NCBI GenBank assembly: GCA_947564735.1
Contig: CANOEC010000011.1
Coordinates: 39,471 to 103,470, forward strand
DNA: 64,000 bases
Source of the DNA: an uncultured Lachnospiraceae bacterium
GTDB lineage: Bacteria; Bacillota; Clostridia; Lachnospirales; Lachnospiraceae
Direction: 5' to 3'
How positions within the stretch are numbered: position 1 is the first letter of the stretch; every line of letters begins with the position of its first letter. A program made the translations under genes and the position numbers. Of this stretch, positions 25,442-33,813 are shown piece after piece. The notes beneath the pieces are model-generated. The model saw only the letters and a program-made list of their open reading frames with translations, did not search any database and had not been told where the DNA came from.

Positions 25442-27062
25442 CGCAAGTTCCTTCTGACGTTATTCTCTGCAATGTATCCCTATCATACTTTTCACCAATT
25501 CCGAGTATGATAAAAACAAAAGGGGTATTTAACACCTGCTGAAAACTCACCAGATTATGCACCATATATGCCAGAATACTGACAGCACACAGATATAGAA
25601 CCGGCTGCTTCCCGGCTCCTTTCAAATATCTCGCAAATCCGCTTACCAGAATTCCCATGTAGCATATAAAACCCAGCATACCGTTATTCACCAGCAGCGT
25701 AATCGGTTCGCTGTGCGCATTGGTCAGCCTCAAAGCACCGAACCATTGCATCAGTTTATCTGCCAGCTTGGGCACACTGTATACATAATCGGCAAAACAG
25801 TCCGGTCCTATCCCTACCGCCTTATGCAGAATATCCATACTCCGGTATGCCTCCATACCGCAGTTCCACGCGACGCCTCTGCCGTTTCCCCATTCTTCGT
25901 CAAAATAAATTCCAAAACTGGTATCTTCCTCCGGTGTCTGCGGCGGTATATCACAAAGACCCAGCACGCCATTGTCAAACAGCCAGAGAACCACTGCAGC
26001 CGCAGCAACCAATATCACTACAGCGGTCAGAATCCCCCATAGCCATTTGTGCCTCTCTATACAAAACAGCCCGTGTTTATCTAACACACGGAACAGTATG
26101 TAACATCCGAGCAGAAGCAAAAACGCCCACACAGTACTGTTACTGTCCAGCAATATATATGACACCATCGATTCTACGGCGTCATATATTTTATAATTAT
26201 ATTCCAGTCCCGGTATATACTTCATAGCCCTTCCGAGCTGGCAGGCGGCTGTAAACATCATACACAGCTCCAGAAAACGGTACAGCCTCCTATTACTGTT
26301 CAAAGACAGGATAAACAGAATGAGGAGCATCCCGGTAAACACCAGATATGCGCTGCTGCTCCCCTGCGTTATTCCGGTAAGCATCGCAATCACACTGTAT
26401 ATTCCGGCAGGAATCCGAACCCGCATCTTATCGCTGCTCCAATAAGCGGCGATTCCCATAGGCGCCGTTACGGACCAGTAACCGCAAAACCAGTTAATAT
26501 TTCCGAGGGTAGAGATAAATCCTTTCCCCTGACCCTGCATCACAACCGGATAAACGCTATAGCGGTTGCATATTCCGAGCAAAAACACTATTGCCGTTGA
26601 CAACATCCATAGTTTCAGCCATTTTTCATCCATGTGAAAATAGCGCGAAAAGAAGAAATAACTCAAAATGAATATCATCTGACTAACTACACCCATATGC
26701 CAGCCTTCGACACCCCACAATGCATCTTTCTTATATGCAGAGCAAAGATACGAAAGCATCACCGCCACCAGATACCCATAAGCAAACCAGTCAGTCACCG
26801 ACATCCGCTTATACACCCCAAGCAGCCACCCTTTGTCCCTCCGGATCAAGCATGTACACAGCATAACCGCTATGACTGCCGCTGCCGCCGCAAGACTTAC
26901 ATTCCGAAAAAACGCATACTTTACCTCGCCGATATGTAGATACCCACCCGGCGCATATAAGGGATACACTACCGTCATCGCAAAGAAATACAGCATGACT
27001 ATCCCTTGACAAATCTTTGTATGATTTATGATTATCTTTTTTTCCAATTTTCCTGCACGCAT
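25434..27062 (-). CDS. O-antigen ligase/polymerase-family membrane protein (paralogue)
   Basis: A 542-residue paralogue of the next protein in the operon, with the same topology and a matching conserved segment (LTNAHSEPITLLVNNGMLG). Both share a motif pairing GNGRG with IGPDCF before it. The ribosome site before the ATG at 27062 is weak, so the start is less certain than for its neighbours. Two tandem copies suggest different acceptor or donor specificities or a heteromeric unit (inference). It is the first gene of the set with nahK. Confidence 0.8.
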   Translation of the reverse strand: MRAGKLEKKIIINHTKICQGIVMLYFFAMTVVYPLYAPGGYLHIGEVKYAFFRNVSLAAAAAVIAVMLCTCLIRRDKGWLLGVYKRMSVTDWFAYGYLVAVMLSYLCSAYKKDALWGVEGWHMGVVSQMIFILSYFFFSRYFHMDEKWLKLWMLSTAIVFLLGICNRYSVYPVVMQGQGKGFISTLGNINWFCGYWSVTAPMGIAAYWSSDKMRVRIPAGIYSVIAMLTGITQGSSSAYLVFTGMLLILFILSLNSNRRLYRFLELCMMFTAACQLGRAMKYIPGLEYNYKIYDAVESMVSYILLDSNSTVWAFLLLLGCYILFRVLDKHGLFCIERHKWLWGILTAVVILVAAAAVVLWLFDNGVLGLCDIPPQTPEEDTSFGIYFDEEWGNGRGVAWNCGMEAYRSMDILHKAVGIGPDCFADYVYSVPKLADKLMQWFGALRLTNAHSEPITLLVNNGMLGFICYMGILVSGFARYLKGAGKQPVLYLCAVSILAYMVHNLVSFQQVLNTPFVFIILGIGEKYDRDTLQRITSEGTCDE

Positions 27063-27200
27063 TCTGACTGTTGTCTTTTTTAACCATGTATCTTTCGTAA
27101 TCAGTCCAGCATTTCCTATCAGACGCGTCCAACTGAATGAACCAACATGGAATACTGAACGGATACTCTCTTTTCATCATAATCGAAGGATGCATTTTCG

Positions 27201-28286
27201 TCAAACACTCTCTGCCTTTGTTTGTTCCTCATTCTTTGCCTGTTTGTTGTTTTCCGTTTTCAACACCTTAAAAATCTCCATTATGACAATCAATGCAAAC
27301 GGTCCTTTGATAATGCCGCCAACGCCGAACAGTTTCACGCCCGCATAGACTGATAGTAACATGAGAACCGGGGCGACCCCGATTCTTCTGCCAATCAGCT
27401 TCGGTTCCAGCAGCTCTCTGGTCAGGATGCAAACACCATAGAGAATCAGACAAGCTGTCATCTGCACATACTGACCGTTCAGTAACTGCCATAAAGATAA
27501 AGGCACCAGCACGATACCTGTACCGATAAAAGGCAATACATCTAATACCCCTGCCAGAATACCGAATAAGATTCCTCCCGGCACCCCCGCTATACTTAAA
27601 GTCAGACAGCATAAAATGCTGATAACCGCCATGATAACGCCCTGCGCCTTGATAAACGTTATGATATATGACAAAACCCCTTCCACAACCAGCCAAACCA
27701 GATGCAGTTCCTGCGATTTTTTTAGTCTCTCCACGATACCCGCATACTCTTTTTCCAGTAAAAAAGCGGCGATACATGTGATGGCAAGGAAGCCAAACGC
27801 CGAAAAAATCCCTTTAAAACAACTGTAAGACGACGTGAGGATTCTCGGCACAACCTGCACCTGCACATTTTCCATAATGACGGTCATCCGTTCAATGACA
27901 AAATTTTCTATCTGCTGACCGTTCCATCCAAACTTGCCGTCCAGTCCGCAGCAGCACTGGTGAAAAAAGAGTTCAAGCTGCCTTCCTGCCTGTGTACACA
28001 ATGCCGGCAACCCCTCTAACTGTCTTCCGCCAAATATCATGATGACCCAGAGAATACCCGCTATGAACAATATGCATGGCACAATCAGACCCATCGCCAG
28101 AAATTTCTTTTTAACGGGAATCCTTCTCTGTATGCGTTCCAATAGCGGATAAACCAGCGTAATCAGCAAAAATGCCAGAATAAACGGTGCAACCAGTGCA
28201 AATAAATATCGGAAAAAAAACCAGACGCCAGCAAATATCAGACATATTTTTATCAGATTGTACTTTTGTATCGCTTCTTTTTCCAT
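27201..28286 (-). CDS. AI-2E family membrane protein, YtvI-like
   Basis: A 361-residue polytopic protein of the AI-2E/PerM family, with hydrophobic segments at about 12-45, 60-85, 155-175, 200-290 and 305-340 and the conserved segment VPGGILFGILAGVLDVLPFIGTG (central part GVLDVLPFIGTG). Length and pattern fit YtvI, a sporulation-linked member in Bacilli and Clostridia. The family includes exporters of small molecules and Na+/H+ exchangers, so a transport role is likely. The ribosome site is weak, and a 305-bp repeat element ends 32 bases upstream of the start codon. Confidence 0.75.
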   Translation of the reverse strand: MEKEAIQKYNLIKICLIFAGVWFFFRYLFALVAPFILAFLLITLVYPLLERIQRRIPVKKKFLAMGLIVPCILFIAGILWVIMIFGGRQLEGLPALCTQAGRQLELFFHQCCCGLDGKFGWNGQQIENFVIERMTVIMENVQVQVVPRILTSSYSCFKGIFSAFGFLAITCIAAFLLEKEYAGIVERLKKSQELHLVWLVVEGVLSYIITFIKAQGVIMAVISILCCLTLSIAGVPGGILFGILAGVLDVLPFIGTGIVLVPLSLWQLLNGQYVQMTACLILYGVCILTRELLEPKLIGRRIGVAPVLMLLSVYAGVKLFGVGGIIKGPFALIVIMEIFKVLKTENNKQAKNEEQTKAESV

Positions 28287-28317
28287 GCTTCATCTCTGCC
28301 TTTTTCATTTCCTATTC

Positions 28318-28622
28318 GATTCGGGTACCAAAAGGTGCTCTGGCGACTTTGTATAGGCAGATTGTACAAATTGCTCACGCAGTTGTTTTGCGAAGGAGAT
28401 TGTGATTTTCTTCATATTCCGCTCAGTATCCAGCATTTTGCGGACACGGATGTCCGCAAAAGCCCTCAACGAGCCCGGATGGCTCATTGAGGGCGGATGC
28501 GTCCGGCAGTCAATGTCCTGCCGGAATATGTTAGAAAATCCATTCGACAAAGCAGACACAAGAGAGCAATTTGTGCAATCTGCCTTTTCAATTTGTACAA
28601 AGCACTTTTTGACCCCAACATC
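28318..28622. repeat. 305-bp inverted-end structured element, copy 1
   Basis: The element has an inner terminal inverted repeat of about 21 bases (GGCAGATTGYACAAATTGCT, at 28356-28376 and 28564-28584) and outer imperfect arms of 38 bases each. Inside are perfect hairpins, including TTTTGCGGACA/TGTCCGCAAAA and CCGGCAG/CTGCCGG. A second copy lies at 43263-43566 in the same orientation. It fills most of the gap between the YtvI-like and RluA genes. Apparent short open frames within it are by-products of the repeat. Confidence 0.85.
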
Positions 28623-28638
28623 ATCCTATTACATAAAA

Positions 28639-28668
28639 AGAAGCAGGAACGTTATCTGTTCTGCTTCT
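28639..28668 (-). terminator. Terminator after the RluA gene
   Basis: On the minus strand AGAAGCAG pairs with CTGCTTCT around a 14-base loop, followed by TTTTTATG. It lies about 95 bases beyond the RluA stop codon and directly abuts the right end of the repeat element. Confidence 0.65.
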
Positions 28669-28763
28669 CATAGTACTTACCTTATATTATTAATTATCTT
28701 TCACAATCCTATCTTTTATCATATGTTATCTTCTATCATCTATTATACGGGATTTAATGTCTG

Positions 28764-29567
28764 CTATACAATTTGCCGCCCAATATATTTTTGGAAAATT
28801 TTCCCTTCCGGTCGAATCTCAAACTGCAGCTTCTTACCTGTCCTTGGATGCTTGAAAACCAGCCGGTAGGCACACAAGGCGACTCCTTTCACATGCATCT
28901 TTTCCGACAATGCTACAGCCTGTGCACCGGCATATTTATAATCACCTAGAAGACTCATGTCCGCATGGCTCATCTGCACCCGTATCTGATGATGTCTGCC
29001 GGTATGAAGACGGATTCTTGCAAGACCAATCCGCAACGGACATGTCTCCATATCCTCCTCTTTTATCACAAAAGTTTCATTAAGAATCTCATAGTCAAGC
29101 ACCGCCCTCTTGGCATCCTTCACCTCCGCCGGCACTATACGGGAAGTGTTTGTTCTTGCGTCCTTCAACAAGTAATCGGTCATTTCACCGCTTTTTTCAA
29201 ATCTGTGTCCACACACAACGGCATAGTATTCTTTCTCCATACAGTTTTGTGCAATCTGTCTGCTCAATCCGGCTGCCGCCTGCTTATTCTTGGCAAACAC
29301 CAGCACGCCTTCTACCGGCTGGTCAAGCCGATGCACGACTCCCACATACGGAATATTTCGGTTATTGTATCCCTGTTTTCCGCTACTGTCCCGTTGTCTG
29401 TCATCTTTGCCGGCATCTCTTTTACCGTCTGCAGCGTGCATCAGATAATTCGTAACTTCACTCACCATGTCAGCCTGCCCGACTCTGGAAGTCTGGGTGG
29501 CAATACCCGAAGCCTTATGACATACTATAATATCTTCGTCCTCATACAGAATTCTCTCTTTACCCAT
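28764..29567 (-). CDS. RluA-family pseudouridine synthase
   Basis: A 267-residue enzyme that isomerises uridine to pseudouridine in rRNA or tRNA. The RluA/RluD motif with the catalytic Asp is present (VHRLDQPVEGVLVFAK, around residues 75-92), and the later RLHTGRHHQIRVQMSH segment matches the family. No S4 domain is visible, so it is one of the short forms. The gene begins 14 bases after the OmpR-type response regulator gene and probably shares its transcript. The target uridine cannot be deduced. Confidence 0.9.
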   Translation of the reverse strand: MGKERILYEDEDIIVCHKASGIATQTSRVGQADMVSEVTNYLMHAADGKRDAGKDDRQRDSSGKQGYNNRNIPYVGVVHRLDQPVEGVLVFAKNKQAAAGLSRQIAQNCMEKEYYAVVCGHRFEKSGEMTDYLLKDARTNTSRIVPAEVKDAKRAVLDYEILNETFVIKEEDMETCPLRIGLARIRLHTGRHHQIRVQMSHADMSLLGDYKYAGAQAVALSEKMHVKGVALCAYRLVFKHPRTGKKLQFEIRPEGKIFQKYIGRQIV

Positions 29568-29581
29568 ACCGCTTTTGCCTT

Positions 29582-30271
29582 CTATATCTTAAACCGGTAT
29601 CCCACGCCCCAGATTGTCTCAATATACTGTGGCTTTGCCGTATCATACTCAATCTTCTCACGAATCTTCTTAATATGCACGGTAACGGTTGCAATATCGC
29701 CAATGGAATCCATATCCCAGATTTCGCGGAACAGCTCTTCCTTGGAATAGACATGGTTCGGGTTCTCCGCAAGAAATGTCAGCAGGTCAAATTCCTTCGT
29801 TGTAAAAACTCTCTCTTCTCCGTCCACATAGACTCTTCTCGCTGTCTTATCAATCTTAAGCCCTCTGATTTCTATGATATCGTTCATCTTCTGGTTGCTG
29901 CCCACCAGTCTGTCATAACGCGCCATATGCGCCTTCACTCTCGCCACCAGCTCGGAAGGGCTGAACGGTTTGGTCATATAATCGTCAGCTCCTAAGCCCA
30001 GACCTCTGATTTTATCGATATCATCTTTTTTGGCAGACACCATGATAATCGGAATATTTTTCTCCTCACGGATTTTCTTGCACACTTCAAATCCGTCTAT
30101 GCCCGGCAGCATCAAATCCAGAATCACAAGGTCAAATTCTCCCGTCATAGCGGTTTCTAATCCTTTATCCCCGGTGTTTTCAATTGTCACTTCAAAGTCA
30201 CTCAGTTCCAGATAATCTTTCTCTAAATCGGCGATTGCCTCTTCGTCTTCTATAATCAATATTTTGCTCAT
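29582..30271 (-). CDS. OmpR/PhoB-family response regulator
   Basis: A 229-residue regulator with an N-terminal receiver domain (acidic pair in IIEDEEA, phospho-Asp in LVILDLMLPGIDG near residue 52, Lys in DDYMTKPF) and a C-terminal winged-helix DNA-binding domain (VFTTKEFDLLTFLAENPNHV, then VTVHIKKIREKIE). It follows a histidine kinase gene by 75 bases on the same strand, forming a classical two-component pair. The order kinase then regulator is less common than the reverse. AAGGGG precedes the ATG. Confidence 0.95.
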   Translation of the reverse strand: MSKILIIEDEEAIADLEKDYLELSDFEVTIENTGDKGLETAMTGEFDLVILDLMLPGIDGFEVCKKIREEKNIPIIMVSAKKDDIDKIRGLGLGADDYMTKPFSPSELVARVKAHMARYDRLVGSNQKMNDIIEIRGLKIDKTARRVYVDGEERVFTTKEFDLLTFLAENPNHVYSKEELFREIWDMDSIGDIATVTVHIKKIREKIEYDTAKPQYIETIWGVGYRFKI

Positions 30272-30346
30272 GTGCCCCTTCCCTTCTTTTCCTTTTCAGA
30301 TTTATCCCATCAGCCTATACTTTTCCGTCACTATGCCATCCGGCTG

Positions 30347-31825
30347 CTACGTTTCCGGCGGCGCCTGATACTTACGGATTACAAAATGCATACAGGTTCC
30401 TTCATTCTCCTTGCTGGTCGCCCAGATATATCCGCCGTGATCCTCTATGATTTTCTTCACGATAGATAAGCCGATTCCACTGCCTCCCTTGGACGAATTG
30501 CGCGAAGCGTCCGTGCGGAAAAATCTCTCAAAAATATTCGGCAGGTCTTTCGCTGCAACACCCATACCGTTATCTTCAATTTCTACGCGTATGGAATCCA
30601 CCTCATCCAAAATACGAATATCAATTACCCCTTTTTCTTTGTTCATATATTTTACACTGTTACTAATAATATTATTGATTACCCTCTTAAGCTGCTCGGG
30701 GTCGGCAATAATCTGCGTTGAAGGCTCAATCAGCGCATCATAGTTTAACTGGATATTCTTGGATTCCAAATCCAAACCGACCTCTTCCACACAATCTCCG
30801 AAATACTCGCAGACATTAATCCGGCGGAATGTGTAAGGAATCCGGTTATTGTCGATTCCCGAATAAGTAGTCAGTTCATTAATCAGCCGGTCCATATCGT
30901 TCGCCTTATCATAAATGGTCCGGATATACTTATTCATCTTCTCCGGTGTATCGGCAACCCCGTCCATAATGCCTTCAACATATCCCTTAATTGATGTGAT
31001 AGGCGTCTTTAAATCATGTGAGATATTACTGACCAGTTCTTTATTCTTCTGTTCATGCTCAAACTTCTCATCCAAAGACTCCTTAAGCCGCAGACGCATA
31101 TCCTCATAATTACGATACAGCTCTCCGATTTCGCCCTTTTCCTCCGTCGTCAGCATATATTCCAGATTGCCCTCGGCGATGTTCTGCATGGCAGTATTTA
31201 GCTGGTTTATCGGTGTAAAAATGCCTTTCTGGATTCCCCGTGTCAATAATATGCTGGTCAGACAGAGTACAAAGATAAACGCGATAATCATCCGCTTCAA
31301 CACATTTTTTGAAATCAGCGAATGAACGCTTGTCACTATAAAAAAGCTGCCATCGCTTCCGTCCGAAAATGTGAAATCAACCTGCTTGACAAGTTTTTTC
31401 ATATCATTGTAGTAGAGCCCTGTCTCCGCATCCGGCAGTTCATTGCCATATTCCGGAAGCATCTTAAAAATCTTCGATGCCGCTTTCTCATTTCCCGCAT
31501 AATAGAGACTGTCCCCTTTTCGCACGACAATGTAGGAAAATCTCCTGTTCAGTTCCCCGCTGATTTCATCTAAATATTCCGTATCCTCAAGCTTTAAGGA
31601 ATTCTGCGCAATCTGCTCCTTTGCCTTTTGTAAAACCTCTTCTGTGATGTAACTGTAATTCTCTATCGTATAGGAAAAAGAAAGGGTATCCTTATCTAAA
31701 AGACCAAATTCAGTTTCCGCATCTTCTACCTGCCCTCCTATCACAACAAATGAAATACATGTCAATAAGAGCGGCACCAGCACGATAGCAATCGACGTGA
31801 CCAAAAGCCTCGTTCTGAATTTCAC
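30347..31825 (-). CDS. Sensor histidine kinase
   Basis: A 492-residue kinase with an N-terminal transmembrane helix (about 7-30), an extracytoplasmic sensor domain (about 31-175), a second helix (176-197), a HAMP linker (about 198-250), HisKA with the phospho-His in SNISHDLKTPITS (near 275) and a HATPase domain with NIISNSVKYM, DNGMGV and GGSGIGLSIV. The start codon is GTG, 8 bases after GGAGGAG. It is the first gene of the set kinase, regulator, RluA. No transporter target gene is adjacent, so its signal is unknown. Confidence 0.93.
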   Translation of the reverse strand: MKFRTRLLVTSIAIVLVPLLLTCISFVVIGGQVEDAETEFGLLDKDTLSFSYTIENYSYITEEVLQKAKEQIAQNSLKLEDTEYLDEISGELNRRFSYIVVRKGDSLYYAGNEKAASKIFKMLPEYGNELPDAETGLYYNDMKKLVKQVDFTFSDGSDGSFFIVTSVHSLISKNVLKRMIIAFIFVLCLTSILLTRGIQKGIFTPINQLNTAMQNIAEGNLEYMLTTEEKGEIGELYRNYEDMRLRLKESLDEKFEHEQKNKELVSNISHDLKTPITSIKGYVEGIMDGVADTPEKMNKYIRTIYDKANDMDRLINELTTYSGIDNNRIPYTFRRINVCEYFGDCVEEVGLDLESKNIQLNYDALIEPSTQIIADPEQLKRVINNIISNSVKYMNKEKGVIDIRILDEVDSIRVEIEDNGMGVAAKDLPNIFERFFRTDASRNSSKGGSGIGLSIVKKIIEDHGGYIWATSKENEGTCMHFVIRKYQAPPET

Positions 31826-31976
31826 CGGATTCTCCTCCTTTTGTATGATTCCGTCTTTACAAATTTCAATATCTGCATCATATGCCCACTGATAAACGAT
31901 AGTACTTTCTAATTAATATACCACACTTTTCAGCAATAGAAATAAAACATATCCGATAAACTTATAAAATCTTTAT

Positions 31977-32049
31977 AAAAAAAACGAGCAAAGCTCGTTT
32001 GCGAGATTCGCTTCGCGAACTCGGCATTCGTGGCTATCCAAGGAATTTT
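31977..32049 (+). repeat. Palindromic double-hairpin element upstream of perR
   Basis: CGAGC-aaa-GCTCG, then a hairpin with arms CGAG.TTCGC/GCGAA.CTCG as in the other copies. The tail diverges but ends in AGGAATTT like them. It follows an A-rich run (TTTATAAAAAAAA) and sits just upstream of the perR promoter. Confidence 0.8.
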
Positions 32050-32052
32050 ATG

Positions 32053-32081
32053 TTGACATGTCCTTTCTTGTCTGGTATATT
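32053..32081 (+). promoter_or_regulatory. perR promoter
   Basis: TTGACA (32053-32058), a 17-base spacer and TATATT (32076-32081). The start point would fall at about 32088, at the left edge of the PerR box. Confidence 0.8.
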
Positions 32082-32087
32082 ATGTTA

Positions 32088-32110
32088 AAAATAGTAATCA
32101 TTACTATTTT
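32088..32110 (+). promoter_or_regulatory. PerR/Fur-type operator
   Basis: AAAATAGTAAT, one base, then its exact inverted complement. The core TAGTAAT-N-ATTACTA is close to the PerR-box pattern TTATAAT-N-ATTATAA (7-1-7). It covers the predicted transcription start of the perR gene, so autorepression is likely. Confidence 0.85.
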
Positions 32111-32123
32111 AAGGGGATATGTA

Positions 32124-32516
32124 ATGGCTCTGAAATACAGCAGACAAAGAGAAGTCATCAAGAATTTTCTGATGACACGTAAAGACCATCCTACCGCCGA
32201 CGTCGTATATATGAATGTCCGGCAGGATTATCCGAATATTAGTCTTGGCACCGTATACCGTAATCTTTCACTACTGGCGGACTTAGGAGAAATCCAACGA
32301 CTGCAGGTAGGCGACGGTGTAGACCGCTTTGATGCGGATACCTCCGAACATTATCATTGCATCTGTACGCAGTGCGGTAAGGTCGTTGACTTGAAAATGG
32401 ACAGTATCAATTACATTACGGACAGTGCCGATGCGGATTTTGAGGGAAAGATACAAGGACATGTAACCTATTTTTATGGTATATGCGGCGATTGTTGCGG
32501 GAAAGCTTTATCTTAG
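32124..32516 (+). CDS. perR: PerR-type Fur-family peroxide regulator
   Basis: A 130-residue Fur-family repressor with the winged-helix region (YSRQREVIKNFLMTRKDHPT, SLGTVYRNLSLLADLGEI) and the metal-binding half (FDADTSEHYHCICTQCG; terminal CGDCCG). The two CxxC pairs fit the structural zinc site. The Asp in the RFDADT segment and nearby His fit a PerR-type regulatory Fe/Mn site, where oxidation by peroxide releases DNA. I start it at ATG 32124 after AAGGGG rather than at the upstream TTG-type start. A PerR box precedes it, and the peroxide-reducing reverse rubrerythrin and rubredoxin follow, so they probably form its regulon. Confidence 0.9.
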   Translation: MALKYSRQREVIKNFLMTRKDHPTADVVYMNVRQDYPNISLGTVYRNLSLLADLGEIQRLQVGDGVDRFDADTSEHYHCICTQCGKVVDLKMDSINYITDSADADFEGKIQGHVTYFYGICGDCCGKALS

Positions 32517-32623
32517 ATATTTTTCATGCTATACTATACACAGCTAAAAACATTTTACGTCTGCAAATCAAATATCCTATGATATTTGCGTTTTGCCTGC
32601 GTAACAAGCTTATGATTGAACGA

Positions 32624-32656
32624 TAAGACACAAATACATGTTTATTCTGTGTCTTA
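32624..32656. promoter_or_regulatory. Inverted repeat upstream of reverse rubrerythrin
   Basis: TAAGACACA and TGTGTCTTA form a perfect 9-base inverted repeat with a 15-base loop, 35 bases before the start codon. It is either a weak terminator for perR or an operator or leader hairpin; no long T-run follows. A second short hairpin, CAAATATC/GATATTTG, lies at 32568-32587. Confidence 0.45.
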
Positions 32657-32690
32657 CAATATAATTTTATAAGAAAAGGAGAATACAACT

Positions 32691-33230
32691 ATGAAATTTG
32701 TATGTCAGGTATGCGGCTATGTCCATGAAGGAGATTCCGCACCGGAAAAATGTCCGGTATGTAACGCACCGGCTGAGAAATTCACTGCACAGGCAGGCGA
32801 GAGAGAATGGGCTGCGGAGCATGTTGTAGGTGTTGCTAAAGGCGTTAGCGAAGACATTATGGCTGACCTTAGAGCAAACTTCAACGGCGAGTGTACAGAA
32901 GTAGGTATGTATCTTGCTATGGCAAGAGTCGCTCACAGAGAGGGCTATCCGGAAATTGGTTTATATTGGGAGAAAGCGGCTTGGGAAGAGGCTGAACATG
33001 CTGCAAAATTTGCTGAGTTATTAGGTGAAGTTGTTACCGATTCCACCAAGAAGAATCTGGAAATGAGAATAGATGCAGAAAACGGCGCTACAGCAGGTAA
33101 ATTTGATCTTGCAAAGCGTGCAAAAGCTGCCAACCTTGATGCAATCCATGACACCGTTCACGAGATGGCACGTGACGAGGCTAGACACGGCAAGGCATTT
33201 GAAGGTCTGTTAAAGAGATACTTTGGTTAA
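32691..33230 (+). CDS. Reverse rubrerythrin (NADH peroxidase type)
   Basis: A 179-residue peroxide-reducing protein. The domain order is reversed relative to classical rubrerythrin: an N-terminal rubredoxin-like domain with Cys at 5, 8, 21 and 24, then a four-helix ferritin-like diiron domain from about residue 45, whose EXXH-type ligand motifs are seen in [10 protein letters not shown] and [10 protein letters not shown]. Reverse rubrerythrins in clostridia accept electrons from NADH via rubredoxin and its reductase to reduce H2O2 and O2. A rubredoxin gene lies downstream and perR upstream. A palindromic repeat begins on the stop codon. Confidence 0.93.
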   Translation: MKFVCQVCGYVHEGDSAPEKCPVCNAPAEKFTAQAGEREWAAEHVVGVAKGVSEDIMADLRANFNGECTEVGMYLAMARVAHREGYPEIGLYWEKAAWEEAEHAAKFAELLGEVVTDSTKKNLEMRIDAENGATAGKFDLAKRAKAANLDAIHDTVHEMARDEARHGKAFEGLLKRYFG

Positions 33231-33300
33231 AAAAACGAGCACAGCTCGTTTGCGAGATTCGCTTCGCGAACTCGTGAATAAACGGATGAATTTCCTATAC
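33228..33300 (+). repeat. Palindromic double-hairpin element after reverse rubrerythrin
   Basis: The stop codon TAA runs straight into AAAAACGAGC and the two hairpins of the family, with the tail GTGAATAAACG..GAATTTCCTATA. About 56 bases match the in-gene copy at 17641 without a mismatch. Two further small hairpins (GAGAATGC/GCATTCTC at 33333-33351 among them) follow. Confidence 0.85.
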
Positions 33301-33389
33301 CATAAAAAATCGCCGCCAAACAGCGACGATTCAGAGAATGCTTTGCATTCTCCTTGAATGATTTACGTTATCACAATTTCCAAAATAAA

Positions 33390-33440
33390 TAAAAATCGAG
33401 CTTCGCTTCTTTGCAAACTCGCGCACAAACATAGGAATTT
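33390..33440 (+). repeat. Decayed palindromic element
   Basis: TCGAGC-ttc-GCTTC, then TTTGCAAACTCGCG..CAAACATAGGAATTT: the order and tail match the double-hairpin family, but the left arm of the second hairpin is lost. It lies between the reverse rubrerythrin and rubredoxin genes. Confidence 0.6.
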
Positions 33441-33488
33441 GTTGCACAAACTTAAAATACAATTAAAATAAAAAAGGAGATTAAAATT

Positions 33489-33662
33489 ATGCAGAAATAT
33501 TTTTGTAACCCTTGCGGATATACTTATGACCCCGAAAAAGGCGATCCGGAACACGGCATCAAACCCGGCACGGCATTTGAAGATTTACCGGCTGACTGGT
33601 GCTGCCCTCTCTGCGGTGTAACCAAGGACATGTTCCAGCCTTGCATTGAGAATTACAACTAA
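33489..33662 (+). CDS. Rubredoxin
   Basis: A 57-residue small iron protein that carries single electrons. The two Cys pairs that bind iron are C6-x2-C9 ([11 protein letters not shown]) and C39-x2-C42 (CPLCGV), with the usual aromatic residues around them. An extra Cys precedes the second pair (WCCPLCG), which is uncommon. The ATG follows AAAGGAG. As a probable electron donor to the reverse rubrerythrin upstream, it completes a peroxide-detoxifying set. It ends at a strong palindromic terminator. Confidence 0.95.
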   Translation: MQKYFCNPCGYTYDPEKGDPEHGIKPGTAFEDLPADWCCPLCGVTKDMFQPCIENYN

Positions 33663-33705
33663 ACCGAAAACGATATAAAAAATATTGTTTTTAACGGAAA
33701 TCTAT

Positions 33706-33735
33706 AAGGCGGAGCCATGGCTCCGCCTTCATATT
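33706..33735 (+). terminator. Terminator after rubredoxin
   Basis: AAGGCGGAGCC and its exact complement form a perfect 12-base palindrome at 33706-33729, followed by a moderately T-rich stretch (CATATTTATA). It may act in both directions, since the GNAT gene converges from the other side. Confidence 0.7.
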
Positions 33736-33813
33736 TATACCCAAAGTGTAACTCTAAAAGGTATTGGACTGCTCCTTTGTGCCGCCAATAACCCCAACGC
33801 AGACAGCAGGCTA

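Noticed and set aside
28305-28869. Short open frames on both strands within and beside the 305-bp element
   Set aside because: They arise from the repeat itself, lack ribosome sites, overlap each other on both strands and change length between the two copies.
32680-32692. Second PerR box before reverse rubrerythrin in the ATATAATTTTATAAG stretch near 32660-32674
   Set aside because: The halves do not align as a 7-1-7 inverted repeat; the match is due to A/T richness.
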